From assembly GCF_006442975.2 (NCBI RefSeq), contig NZ_CP083954.1, positions 4,905,501-4,969,500 on the forward strand: 64,000 nucleotides of DNA, in the 5' to 3' direction. This DNA is from Mesorhizobium sp. B2-1-1. Lineage in GTDB: Bacteria; Pseudomonadota; Alphaproteobacteria; Rhizobiales; Rhizobiaceae. Made by a program: the position numbers and the translations under genes. Position 1 is the first letter of the stretch, and each line of letters begins with the position of its first letter. A model generated the notes under the pieces. That model made no database searches and was not told where the DNA came from. It was given only the letters and a program-made list of their open reading frames with translations. Below, one piece after another: positions 8,211 through 16,196 of this stretch.

Positions 8211-9706
8211 GCAGCCTCCCCCGTCGCCAGCGCCATGATGCGCTCCTCGCTCAGTTCGGCGCGGGCGAGCGCCTCCGATGCGCGGCCGTCGCGCATCACA
8301 ACGACGCGATCGCAGACGCCGAGGATTTCGGGCAGTTCCGACGAGATCATCACCACCGCCATGCCGTCGGCGACAAGCCGGCCGATGATGCTGTGGATCT
8401 CGGCCTTGGCGCCGACGTCGACGCCGCGCGTCGGCTCGTCGAGAATGAGCACGGAGGGCTTGGCCGCGAGCCATTTGGCGATGACCGCCTTCTGCTGGTT
8501 GCCTCCCGACAACAGGTTGATGCGCCGCTCCCCGTCGGGCGGCGAAATGGAAAACTGCTTCACATAGGTCGTCGCCAGCGAACGGTCGGCGCTGCGCCTG
8601 ATACGGCCGAAGCTGGTCAGACGCCGCAATATCGACAGGCTGATGTTCTCGCGGACCGACATGCCCGGAATGATGCCGTCGCCCTTGCGGTCCTCGGGGA
8701 CGTAGGCGATCCCGGCTCGCACCGCCTCGGAAGGAGAGTTGATGGCGACCTTGCGCCCGTAGACGCTGACCGTTCCCTCCACCAGCCGCGACAGGCCGAA
8801 GATGGCGCGTGCTACCTCGGTGCGACCCGCCCCGACCAGTCCGGTCAAGCCCAGTATCTCCCCGGCGCGCACATCGAAGCTGACATCACTGAAATGCGCC
8901 CCGTCGCCGATGCGTTCGACACGCAGCACGGACTTGCCGATCGCGGCCGGGCTTTTCGGGAACACGTTGGCGACCTCGCGGCCAACCATCAGCCTGATCA
9001 TCTCGGCCGCGGTTATGCCGTCGATCGGACGGGTTTCGATCATTGAGCCGTCGCGCAGCACGGTCACCTCGTCGGCGATCTCGAGAACCTCCTTCAGCCT
9101 ATGGCTGATGTAGACGATGGCGATGCCGTCATCGCGCATCTTGCGAAGGATCCGGAACAGCGCCGCGGTTTCGTGCTCGCTCAGGCTCGATGTCGGCTCG
9201 TCCAGCACGATGATCCTGGGCTGCGCCGCATAGGCCTTGGCGATCTCGACCAGTTGCTGCTGGCTGATGGACAGGTCGCCGAGCCGCGCGCGCGGGTTGA
9301 TGGCCGCGCCCAGCTCGTGGAGGACGGCGGCGGCCTTCCTGACCATTTCGCCCTTGTGCAGCCAGCTCCATTTGCCGGGCATGCGGCCGAGATAGACGTT
9401 CTCCGCGACGGTCAGGTCGGGAACAAGATTGATCTCCTGGTGCACCATGCGGATGCCGAGCGCCTGGGCGTCGGCGGGACGCCGCATGCGCACTTCGGCG
9501 CCGCCGACGAGGATCGTGCCGGCGGTCGGAGCGTAGGATCCGTTGAGCACCTTCATCAGCGTCGATTTGCCGGCGCCATTCTCGCCGACGACCGCATGGA
9601 CGGTGCCGAACCGGACGGCGAAATTGACGTTCGACAGGGCCTTCACGCCGGGAAAACTCTTGGAGATGCCTCTCATGTCCAGGGCACAATCGGCGGCGGC
9701 ACTCAT
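8207..9706 (-). CDS. Sugar ABC transporter ATPase, tandem-domain (RbsA/MglA class)
   Basis: A 499-residue protein with two nucleotide-binding domains. Domain 1 has Walker A GENGAGKST (41-49), a degenerate signature LSISQQQ (about 145) and Walker B IIVLDEPTS (165-173). Domain 2 has signature LSGGNQQK and Walker B VLILDEPTRGVD. This tandem form energises ribose/galactose-type importers. It is the first gene of the leftward transporter operon; the operator-like site at 9743-9756 lies just upstream. Confidence 0.92.
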   Translation of the reverse strand: MSAAADCALDMRGISKSFPGVKALSNVNFAVRFGTVHAVVGENGAGKSTLMKVLNGSYAPTAGTILVGGAEVRMRRPADAQALGIRMVHQEINLVPDLTVAENVYLGRMPGKWSWLHKGEMVRKAAAVLHELGAAINPRARLGDLSISQQQLVEIAKAYAAQPRIIVLDEPTSSLSEHETAALFRILRKMRDDGIAIVYISHRLKEVLEIADEVTVLRDGSMIETRPIDGITAAEMIRLMVGREVANVFPKSPAAIGKSVLRVERIGDGAHFSDVSFDVRAGEILGLTGLVGAGRTEVARAIFGLSRLVEGTVSVYGRKVAINSPSEAVRAGIAYVPEDRKGDGIIPGMSVRENISLSILRRLTSFGRIRRSADRSLATTYVKQFSISPPDGERRINLLSGGNQQKAVIAKWLAAKPSVLILDEPTRGVDVGAKAEIHSIIGRLVADGMAVVMISSELPEILGVCDRVVVMRDGRASEALARAELSEERIMALATGEAA

Positions 9707-9742
9707 CTAGGCTTGGTCCTCCCTGGTAGCATGCGGGCAGCG

Positions 9743-9756
9743 TTATGTTAGTATAA
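9743..9756. promoter_or_regulatory. Operator-like site A (TTATGTTAGTATAA)
   Basis: AT-rich half-palindrome with TTAT...ATAA arms in front of the transporter operon. It matches the core of sites B (9872-9884) and C (10804-10816) at 11 of 12 positions over TTAT(A/G)TTAGTAT. It is probably bound by the GntR protein encoded at 10005. Confidence 0.55.
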
Positions 9757-9871
9757 TGCACTTCAAGGCACGGTTCGGCCCACCTCGAGCCCGCCCGAAG
9801 GCCCCTTTCAGCGCATCCGCACCAGGCACTTCACCATAGGCTGAAAATCACGCAACGGGCGGCACTATTGC

Positions 9872-9884
9872 ACTAATATAATAG
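9872..9884. promoter_or_regulatory. Operator-like site B (ACTAATATAATAG)
   Basis: The reverse complement, CTATTATATTAGT, is identical over 13 bases to site C in front of the altronate-dehydratase-like gene. The position upstream of the GntR start suggests autoregulation. Confidence 0.6.
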
Positions 9885-10004
9885 TTCTGGCAAGCTGGAT
9901 CTGACCGCTCCGTCACTGGCGTCGGATCGCAACGAACCCCGCGTCGCAAGCAGGTGCATTCCGTTTGACATTCGAATAATTTTGCCATTTCAGGTGGACG
10001 AACG

Positions 10005-10691
10005 ATGGGATTTTCCATGGATCTAGATCCTTCGACCCTCAATCGAGCCCTCCCGCTGCGCGACCAGATCTACAACAAGATCCGCAACATGATCGTCGTC
10101 GGACGGCTGAAACCGGGTGAGGTCATCAATGAGATCGCAATTGCCGAAGCGCTGGGCGTCTCGCGCACGCCCGTGCGCGAAGCGGTCAAACGCATCAGCG
10201 ACGAAGGGCTCGTCAAGATCCTGGCGCAGACCGGCACCTACGTTGCTCCCATCAGCCGGGCCGACCTCGAGGAAGCCTATGTCATCCGGCGTGCATTGGA
10301 GATGGAGAGCGCCAGGCGCGCCGCCGCCAAGCTGACGCCGGCTGCCTGTGAATTGCTGGAAGACAACATGGCCGCGCATAAGCTCGCCATTGCGCGCGGC
10401 AGGTACGCCACAGCGATTCAGCTCGACGACGTCTTTCACCGCACCATTGCTGAAATATGCGGCTTGCCGATGATCTGGCGCGCCGTCGACATCTCAAAGG
10501 CGCAGATGGATCGCGGCCGCTATCTCGCCATTCCGAAGCCCGGCTATGGCGAGCAGACGATCGAGCAGCACGAGGCCATTCTGGACGCGCTGAAGCGTCA
10601 CGACGCCGAGGGCGCCGCACAGGCAATGGAGCATCACCTCGAGACGTCATTTCGCAACACGCTCGAAGTCGCCGCCGAGCTTCTCGACTGA
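10005..10691 (+). CDS. GntR-family transcriptional regulator (FCD subfamily)
   Basis: A 228-residue regulator with a GntR winged HTH (residues about 20-80, including NEIAIAEALGVSRTPVREAVKRISDEGLV) and a C-terminal FCD domain containing the metal/ligand-binding pattern DDVFHRTIAEICG and a later EQHEAILDAL. It sits between a leftward sugar transporter and a rightward altronate-dehydratase-like gene. The three shared operator-like sites in this locus make it the likely local repressor. The first ATG at 10005 is used; a second ATG four codons on (10017) is equally possible. Confidence 0.9.
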   Translation: MGFSMDLDPSTLNRALPLRDQIYNKIRNMIVVGRLKPGEVINEIAIAEALGVSRTPVREAVKRISDEGLVKILAQTGTYVAPISRADLEEAYVIRRALEMESARRAAAKLTPAACELLEDNMAAHKLAIARGRYATAIQLDDVFHRTIAEICGLPMIWRAVDISKAQMDRGRYLAIPKPGYGEQTIEQHEAILDALKRHDAEGAAQAMEHHLETSFRNTLEVAAELLD

Positions 10692-10803
10692 CGACCTCGA
10701 CTGAGCGCTGAGACGGGCGGCGCAGGTTTGAGGTCCCGAACCTGGCATCCGACCGGCTTGCCGATGCCTGGTGAGCCGTGTTCGCAGCTTGACCGTTGAC
10801 AAT

Positions 10804-10816
10804 CTATTATATTAGT
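10804..10816. promoter_or_regulatory. Operator-like site C (CTATTATATTAGT)
   Basis: Identical over 13 bases to the reverse complement of site B and close to site A. It lies about 55 bases before the start of the altronate-dehydratase-like gene and directly after a TTGAC that could be part of a -35 box, so a repressor here would block the promoter. Confidence 0.6.
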
Positions 10817-10869
10817 ATTCCGATCCATTCGGCGGCATTGTGCCGACGGGGGCTTTTTCAGAGTTTGTA

Positions 10870-12381
10870 ATGGCGCGGTTCATCCAGCTTTCGCATGCCG
10901 ACAACATCCTTCTGGCGATCGATCCGTTGATGATCGGCGACAAGGCAGGCGACATGCCCGCGAAGGCGCGCATACCGCGCGGCCACAAGATGGCGATCCG
11001 CGACATCGCTTCGGACGAGCCGGTCGTGAAATATGGGCAGACCATCGGATTCGCCCGCGGACCGATCGCCGCCGGCGATTGGGTTCACGAGCACAATGTA
11101 TATCTGCGCAATTTCGAACGCGACTATCTGTTCGGCACCAACGCCAGGCAAACGCCTGTCGTCCCTGAAGCCGAGCGCGCGAGCTTCATGGGTTACCGCA
11201 GGCCGAGCGGCAAGGTCGGGACGCGCAACTTCATCGCTGTCCTGACCTCGGTAAATTGTTCGGCCAGCGTCGCCCGCTTCATCGTAGAAGAGGTCAACCG
11301 CTGCGGCATCCTGCGCGACTATCCCAATGTCGACGGCGTGATCTCGCTCGTCCATGGCACTGGCTGCGGCATTGACACCAAAGGCCCCGCTTACGACCTC
11401 TTGAAGCGCACGCAGTGGGGTTTTGCCACGAACCCCAATGTCGGCGGCGTGCTGATGGTTGGGCTCGGCTGCGAGGCGTTCCAGATTCCGCGCTGGATGC
11501 AGTCCTACAATATCGAGGAGAGCACGACCTTCCGCACGATGACGATCCAGGAGACTGGCGGCACACGCAAGACGGTCGAGGCAGGGGTCAAGGCGATCGT
11601 CGATATGCTGCCCATGGTCAACGCCGCGCAAAGGACGCCACAACCGGCCTCCGAACTGGTGCTCGCGCTGCAATGCGGCGGGTCGGACGGCTATTCCGGC
11701 ATCAGCGCCAATCCGGCGCTTGGCGCCGCCGTGGACCTGCTTGTCGCGCAAGGCGGCACGGCGGTGCTGTCCGAGACGCCGGAGATCTACGGCGCCGAAC
11801 ATCTGCTCACCATGCGTGCGGAAAACCGCGCGGTCGGCGAGAAGCTGATCGAGCGTATCCGCTGGTGGGAGGACTACACAGCCAAGCACGACATGGAGAT
11901 GAACAACAACCCGTCTCCCGGCAACAAGCTCGGCGGGTTGACGACGATCCTGGAGAAGTCGCTCGGCGCGTCCGCCAAGGGCGGGACGACCAATCTGCGC
12001 GCGGTGCTGGAATATGCCGAACCGATCAACGAACGCGGCCTCGTCTTCATGGACACGCCCGGCTACGATCCGGTTTCGGCAACCGGCCAGGTCGCCGGCG
12101 GCGCGAACATATTGTGCTTCACCACCGGGCGCGGTTCGGCCTTCGGCTGCAAGCCGACGCCCTCGATCAAGCTTGCCTCCAATTCCTTCATTTTCGAGCA
12201 GATGCGCGAGGACATGGACATCAATTGCGGGGACATCCTCGACGGCGTCACGCTGGACGACAAAGGCCAGGAGATCTTCGCAGAGATCCTGCGCGTGGCA
12301 TCGGGCGCGCGTACCAAATCGGAATCGCTGGGCTACGGCGACAATGAGTTCGTGCCTTGGAACCTCGGCGCTACCATGTAG
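10870..12381 (+). CDS. UxaA/altronate-dehydratase-family hydro-lyase
   Basis: A 503-residue protein matching full-length UxaA-family dehydratases: an N-terminal SAF domain (MARFIQLSHADNILLAI..., about 1-90), then the large C-terminal domain starting GYRRPSGKVGTRNFIAV, with conserved VHGTGCGI, LGCEAFQ and LALQCGGSDGYSGI. The family dehydrates aldonic or aldaric acids such as altronate or galactarate and needs a metal, probably bound by the conserved Cys/His. ATG 10870 aligns with the usual family N-terminus; an upstream GTG at 10840 is possible. It lies with an SDR and a sugar importer, so it should act on a C6 sugar acid. Altronate itself is not proven. Confidence 0.85.
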   Translation: MARFIQLSHADNILLAIDPLMIGDKAGDMPAKARIPRGHKMAIRDIASDEPVVKYGQTIGFARGPIAAGDWVHEHNVYLRNFERDYLFGTNARQTPVVPEAERASFMGYRRPSGKVGTRNFIAVLTSVNCSASVARFIVEEVNRCGILRDYPNVDGVISLVHGTGCGIDTKGPAYDLLKRTQWGFATNPNVGGVLMVGLGCEAFQIPRWMQSYNIEESTTFRTMTIQETGGTRKTVEAGVKAIVDMLPMVNAAQRTPQPASELVLALQCGGSDGYSGISANPALGAAVDLLVAQGGTAVLSETPEIYGAEHLLTMRAENRAVGEKLIERIRWWEDYTAKHDMEMNNNPSPGNKLGGLTTILEKSLGASAKGGTTNLRAVLEYAEPINERGLVFMDTPGYDPVSATGQVAGGANILCFTTGRGSAFGCKPTPSIKLASNSFIFEQMREDMDINCGDILDGVTLDDKGQEIFAEILRVASGARTKSESLGYGDNEFVPWNLGATM

Positions 12382-12440
12382 CGACATCGCCCGCCCGCAA
12401 CAGGCAACCTCAATTCACTCAACCAGAAAGAACGCCCGGC

Positions 12441-13187
12441 ATGAACAGGATCGATCTTGACGGCCAACACGCCGTGATCACTGGAGGCGCGCAAGGCCTC
12501 GGCTTCGCGATGGCCAAACGTTTCGTCGCCTCCGGCGCGACGGTCACCTTATGGGACGTCGACGAGGCGCGCCTCGAAACGGCCAAGCGCGACCTTGGCA
12601 AGGCCGCCACGACGCTGGTCGTCGATATTGCGAATTGGGAGACGGTGGACGCCGCGCGGGCGAAAACCGAGGAGAGCGCCGGCAAAATCTCCATCCTGGT
12701 CAATTCTGCCGGCATTGCCGGTCCCGCCGCCCCGCTCGACAGCTACGACATAGAGACGTGGAAGAAGATCATCGACATCAACGTCAACGGCACCTTCTAC
12801 GTCAACCGCGCCGTGGTGCCCGGGATGAAGGCGCGCAATTACGGGCGGATCGTCAACATCGCTTCCGTCGCTGGCAAGGAAGGCAATCCCAACGCCGCCG
12901 CCTATTCCGCTTCGAAGGCGGCGGTCATCGGCATGACCAAATCGCTCGGCAAGGAGCTCGCGCAGTATGACATTGCGGTCAACTGCATCTCGCCGGCCAC
13001 CGCGCAGACCCGAATCCTCGAACAACTCACGCCCGAGCACATCGAATACATGCGCTCGCGCATTCCACGCGGCCGTCTGCTGGAGGTCGACGAGGCCGCC
13101 GCCATGGTCGCTTGGCTCGTCTCAAAGGAAAACAGCTTCACCACCGCCTCGACCTTCGACCTGTCGGGCGGGCGCACGACCTATTAG
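12441..13187 (+). CDS. SDR-family oxidoreductase
   Basis: A 248-residue classical short-chain dehydrogenase: TGGAQGLG (14-21), NSAG (88-91), catalytic Ser in IASVAG (about 142) and YSASK (155-159). ATG 12441 is used because the earlier in-frame extension lies within the previous gene. It follows the altronate-dehydratase-like gene by 59 bases in the same direction and probably belongs to the same transcript, as a sugar-acid or polyol dehydrogenase. Substrate unknown. Confidence 0.88.
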   Translation: MNRIDLDGQHAVITGGAQGLGFAMAKRFVASGATVTLWDVDEARLETAKRDLGKAATTLVVDIANWETVDAARAKTEESAGKISILVNSAGIAGPAAPLDSYDIETWKKIIDINVNGTFYVNRAVVPGMKARNYGRIVNIASVAGKEGNPNAAAYSASKAAVIGMTKSLGKELAQYDIAVNCISPATAQTRILEQLTPEHIEYMRSRIPRGRLLEVDEAAAMVAWLVSKENSFTTASTFDLSGGRTTY

Positions 13188-13251
13188 TCGAATACCCGCG
13201 CGCCGCGAAGCGTCTGCGCCGCGGCGCGCCGGTACACCGGCACTTGCTGCC

Positions 13252-13779
13252 TCACGGAGATGCGGCCGCGTCGCCTGCGAAGACTCGAGCTGCCTGGATC
13301 TGGGGGCGCACCATCAGGTAGAACGCGACGACGTGCGTGATCATCAGCAGTGGGACATAGATTACGGGGATCGCGTATGCAGCGCCCAACTGCCCCGCCA
13401 GCTCAGGAAGACCGGCTTGGCTGCCGTGATAGTAGTCGACGGCGATATCGATCGTCCCCACGAGATTGAACGCGACGACGGACAACCAGAACAGCGGACG
13501 TATCCTCGTCGTCAAAAGCGCCAGCATGGCCAACACTCCGGTTGCGAAGTCGCCATAGGCGGCGAAGGTGGCGAAATCAGCCGGCAAATCGCGCCCGACG
13601 ACGCCTGGAACGATGAAGACAAGCCCGAAGAAGCGGAAGCTGTGCAGCGTGGCGATGGCACGTTGCGCCTCGACCAGGTTGACGGATCTGAGCCGGGGCA
13701 AGACATACACGCCGACGCAGAGCAGCCAAGGCACGTAGCCTAGAGCGAGATGTAACAGGAAAATGGTTGCAGGCGACAT
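13252..13779 (-). CDS. Small integral membrane protein, function unknown
   Basis: A 175-residue protein with about four to five hydrophobic helices (ATIFLLHLALGYVPWLLCVG, FFGLVFIVPGVVG, FATGVLAMLALLTTRI, IPVIYVPLLMITHVVAFYLM). ATG 13779 is preceded by GGGAGG; an earlier in-frame ATG at 13800 lacks one. It is divergent from the LysR gene, which often regulates its divergent neighbour. No catalytic motif recognised. Confidence 0.75.
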   Translation of the reverse strand: MSPATIFLLHLALGYVPWLLCVGVYVLPRLRSVNLVEAQRAIATLHSFRFFGLVFIVPGVVGRDLPADFATFAAYGDFATGVLAMLALLTTRIRPLFWLSVVAFNLVGTIDIAVDYYHGSQAGLPELAGQLGAAYAIPVIYVPLLMITHVVAFYLMVRPQIQAARVFAGDAAASP

Positions 13780-13856
13780 ATGGCCTCCCGAGAGATGCAA
13801 GGCGCAATTTACGCCCGCTTCCAGCGGTCGACTATTCGCGATAATGTTGACGGGGC

Positions 13857-14750
13857 ATGAAGCAGAACTTCACAATCCGGAAAGGTGCGCTCGACGGCGT
13901 GGAGGCGTTCCTCGGCGTCGCGCAACACCGCAGCTTCCGAAAAGCGGCCGCGGAGCTCGGCGTCACGCCATCGGCGATCAGCCAGGCGGTGCGCGCGCTC
14001 GAGGTGCGCGTCGGTGCGGCGCTCTTCATGCGCACGACGCGCAGCGTCGGCCTGACCGAAGCCGGCGAACGGTTCCTTTCGCGCGCAAAGCCCGCTTTCG
14101 AGGAACTGGTCGCCGCAAGCGAAGTCGCACGTGAACTTGGGCAGCGGCCGACTGGGCTGTTGCGCCTCTCTGTGCCGCGCGCCGTGGTGCCGATCCTGCT
14201 GGAGCCGCTGGTGGCATCCTTTTGCCAGGCCTATCCCGAAGTAGAGGTGGAGATCGCCGCAAGCGGTGAACTGGTCGACCTGGCGGCCGAGGGGTTCGAC
14301 GCCGGCATCCGGCTCGGCCAGTTCATCGCCGCCGACATGGTCGCGGTTCGGCTGACGCCGCCGTTCCCGCTCGTGGTCGTCGGCAGCCCTGGCTATCTGC
14401 GCCGGCAGAAGCGGCCGGAGCGCATCGACGATCTGCGCGGCCATGCCTGCCTGCGCATGCGCCGCTCCAACGGATCGATCGCGCCCTGGCCCTTCATCGA
14501 CGGCAACAAGACGGTCGAGGCAATCGTCTCCGGGCCGCTGGTCGCGCATGATTACCCGACACTGCTTGGCGCGGCGATCCAAGGTGTCGGACTTGCACAG
14601 GTGCCCGGCCCTCTCACCGAAGCCCCGATTGCCGATGGCCGGTTGCAAGCGTTGCTCACGCCCTTCGCCGTCACGACGCCGGGCGTTTTTCTGTATTCCC
14701 GACAGACGCCAGGTCCTGCCCAAGCTGCGCGCTTTCATAGAGCATGTTAA
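13857..14750 (+). CDS. LysR-family transcriptional regulator, C-terminus frameshifted
   Basis: A LysR-type regulator: HTH at about residues 12-70 (FRKAAAELGVTPSAISQAVRALEVRVGAALF) and a periplasmic-binding-like effector domain. The in-frame C-terminus ends abnormally with RQTPGPAQAARFHRAC. In the +1 frame from about 14698 the expected ending PDRRQVLPKLRAFIEHVKYRG appears and runs to a stop at 14790. One base too many or two too few near 14694-14698 therefore separates the body from its natural tail. This is either a real recent mutation or a sequencing error. The core effector domain is intact, so the protein may still function. It is divergent from the membrane protein gene. Confidence 0.82.
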   Translation: MKQNFTIRKGALDGVEAFLGVAQHRSFRKAAAELGVTPSAISQAVRALEVRVGAALFMRTTRSVGLTEAGERFLSRAKPAFEELVAASEVARELGQRPTGLLRLSVPRAVVPILLEPLVASFCQAYPEVEVEIAASGELVDLAAEGFDAGIRLGQFIAADMVAVRLTPPFPLVVVGSPGYLRRQKRPERIDDLRGHACLRMRRSNGSIAPWPFIDGNKTVEAIVSGPLVAHDYPTLLGAAIQGVGLAQVPGPLTEAPIADGRLQALLTPFAVTTPGVFLYSRQTPGPAQAARFHRAC

Positions 14751-14851
14751 ATATCGGGGAACGGACGCCGAAGGCGCGCGAACTTCCTGAGGCCACGCCC
14801 TCGATGACATGCTTGCCTGTTCGTGCCGCGCTATCTCTTTGTTTTTGTCGC

Positions 14852-14914
14852 AATTCCCAAGGGAAAGCGCTACGCGCTTTTCCCGGGAAAACCGTACACG
14901 CTTTTCCTGGAATT
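14852..14914. repeat. Rhizobial-type intergenic hairpin repeat
   Basis: A 63-base element bounded by AATTCC and GGAATT, with internal nested inverted repeats (GGGAAAGCGC/GCGCTTTTCCC, and a second GGGAAAA...CTTTTCC). From memory, very similar AATTCC...GCGC...TTTTCCTGGAATT modules are dispersed between genes in Mesorhizobium and relatives. Its position between convergent genes would suit transcription termination or mRNA-end stabilisation. Confidence 0.55.
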
Positions 14915-14917
14915 ACT

Positions 14918-15988
14918 CTAATTGGCGCGAAGGGCCGCGATCATCGCGGCGGTAACCTCGGCGGTGCTCGCGGTGCCGCCGAGATCGGGGCTGAGATATT
15001 CCGCCCGGTCCGTGACAAGCTCGATCGCAACCATGAGGCGCCGCGCGGCGGCCTGCTCGCCGAGATGCTCAAGCATCAGGCTCGCCGTCCAGAACGATCC
15101 GAGCGGATTGGCGACGCCCTTGCCGGTAATGTCGAAGGCCGAACCGTGGATGGGTTCGAACATGGACGGCCGGCTGCGCGAGGGATCGATGTTCGACGTC
15201 GAGCCGATGCCGAGTGATCCACCCAGCGCGGCGGCCAGGTCGGAGAGGATGTCGGCATGCAGGTTGGTCGCCAAAACCGTGTCGATGCTGCCGGGCTTGT
15301 TGACCATGCGCTGGGTCATGGCGTCCACCAGCATCCAGTCGACGCTGAGACCGGGATAGTCGCGAAGCACGCCGCGCACGACTTCGTCCCACAGAACCAT
15401 GCCGTGACGCTGCGCATTCGACTTGGTGACAACCGTCAGAAGCTTGCGGGGGCGCGACAGCGCAAGCTCGCAGGCGAAACGTGCGATGCGTTCTATCCCG
15501 GCGCGGGTAAAGACGGCGACATCCATGCCGACCTCGATAGGCAGTCCGCGATGGGCGCGACCACCGACGCCGGCATATTCGCCTTCGCTGTTTTCGCGCA
15601 CGATCACCCAGTCAATCTGCTTGCCGAGATCGGGCCGCAACGGGCCGGTCAGCCCGGGCAAGAGGCGCGTCGGCCGCACGTTGGCGTATTGGTCGAACCC
15701 CTGGCAGATGGCCAGGCGCAGCCCCCAGAGGGTGACGTCGTCGGGAAGGTCCGGATCGCCGACCGAGCCGAAATAGATCGCATCGAAACCCTCCAATTGC
15801 CCGAGGCCGTCCTGCGGCATCATGCGGCCGTTGCGGCGGTAATAATCGGAACCCCAGTCGAAGCGCTTGAAGTCGAAGGCCAGACCCGGCTCGACAGCGG
15901 TCAGGGCTTCCAGCACCTTCACGCCGGCTTCGACGACCTCCGGCCCGATACCGTCACCGCCGATGACGGCGATCCTATGCGAGGACAT
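14918..15988 (-). CDS. Tartrate/D-malate-type beta-decarboxylating dehydrogenase
   Basis: A 356-residue member of the isocitrate/isopropylmalate dehydrogenase superfamily: IAVIGGDGIGPEV at the N-terminus, substrate-loop stretch ANVRPTRLLPG, VRENSEGEYAG, metal-binding TNLHADILSDL and EPIHGSAFDITGKG. The combination GSVGDPDLPDDVTLWGLRL with NVRPTRLLPG is typical of tartrate dehydrogenase/D-malate dehydrogenase rather than LeuB. ATG 15988 has AAGGAAA upstream. It oxidises a 2-hydroxy acid with NAD and Mn/Mg. It is separated from the formaldehyde genes by a degraded relative. Confidence 0.85.
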   Translation of the reverse strand: MSSHRIAVIGGDGIGPEVVEAGVKVLEALTAVEPGLAFDFKRFDWGSDYYRRNGRMMPQDGLGQLEGFDAIYFGSVGDPDLPDDVTLWGLRLAICQGFDQYANVRPTRLLPGLTGPLRPDLGKQIDWVIVRENSEGEYAGVGGRAHRGLPIEVGMDVAVFTRAGIERIARFACELALSRPRKLLTVVTKSNAQRHGMVLWDEVVRGVLRDYPGLSVDWMLVDAMTQRMVNKPGSIDTVLATNLHADILSDLAAALGGSLGIGSTSNIDPSRSRPSMFEPIHGSAFDITGKGVANPLGSFWTASLMLEHLGEQAAARRLMVAIELVTDRAEYLSPDLGGTASTAEVTAAMIAALRAN

Positions 15989-16195
15989 TTTCAGTTTCCT
16001 TCTCGATGGCAGCGACGATGGCGCCGCGGTTGTGGCCAAGTCATTGCAGCAGCATGCGGGTGGATTCGATCATCGCATAGGGATTGACGATGCCCTTGCC
16101 GGCGATATCGGGCGCGGACCCGTGCGCCGCCTGCGCCGTGGCTATGTCGCCTTCGCCGATGCACAGACCCTACCGCTGATGATGCCCGGCGGTTC
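15975..16195 (-). pseudogene. Remnant of a second isocitrate/isopropylmalate dehydrogenase-family gene
   Basis: On the minus strand one frame reads GLCIGEGDIATAQAAHGSAP and then DIAGKGIVNPYAMIESTRML before LLQ and a TGA where a Trp is usual. It continues as LGHNRGAIVAAIEKE to the start of the tartrate-dehydrogenase-like gene. This is the conserved C-terminal part of a decarboxylating dehydrogenase with no N-terminal two thirds; upstream of it the frame is interrupted by a TAG. It looks like the tail of a deleted gene, possibly a former paralogue of the adjacent gene. Confidence 0.7.
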
Positions 16196-16196
16196 T

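Larger units (their letters stand above)
9707..10004. other. Divergent intergenic region, transporter operon / GntR gene
   Basis: About 300 bases without a gene. It holds operator-like sites A and B, which face the two divergent promoters, and AT-rich stretches near 9970-9995. No small ORF with a ribosome binding site was seen. Confidence 0.6.

Noticed and set aside
10858-12387. A 509-codon minus-strand open frame opposite the altronate-dehydratase-like gene
   Set aside because: Long antisense frames are common in GC-rich DNA; it has no recognisable motif, while the plus strand has clear UxaA-family features.
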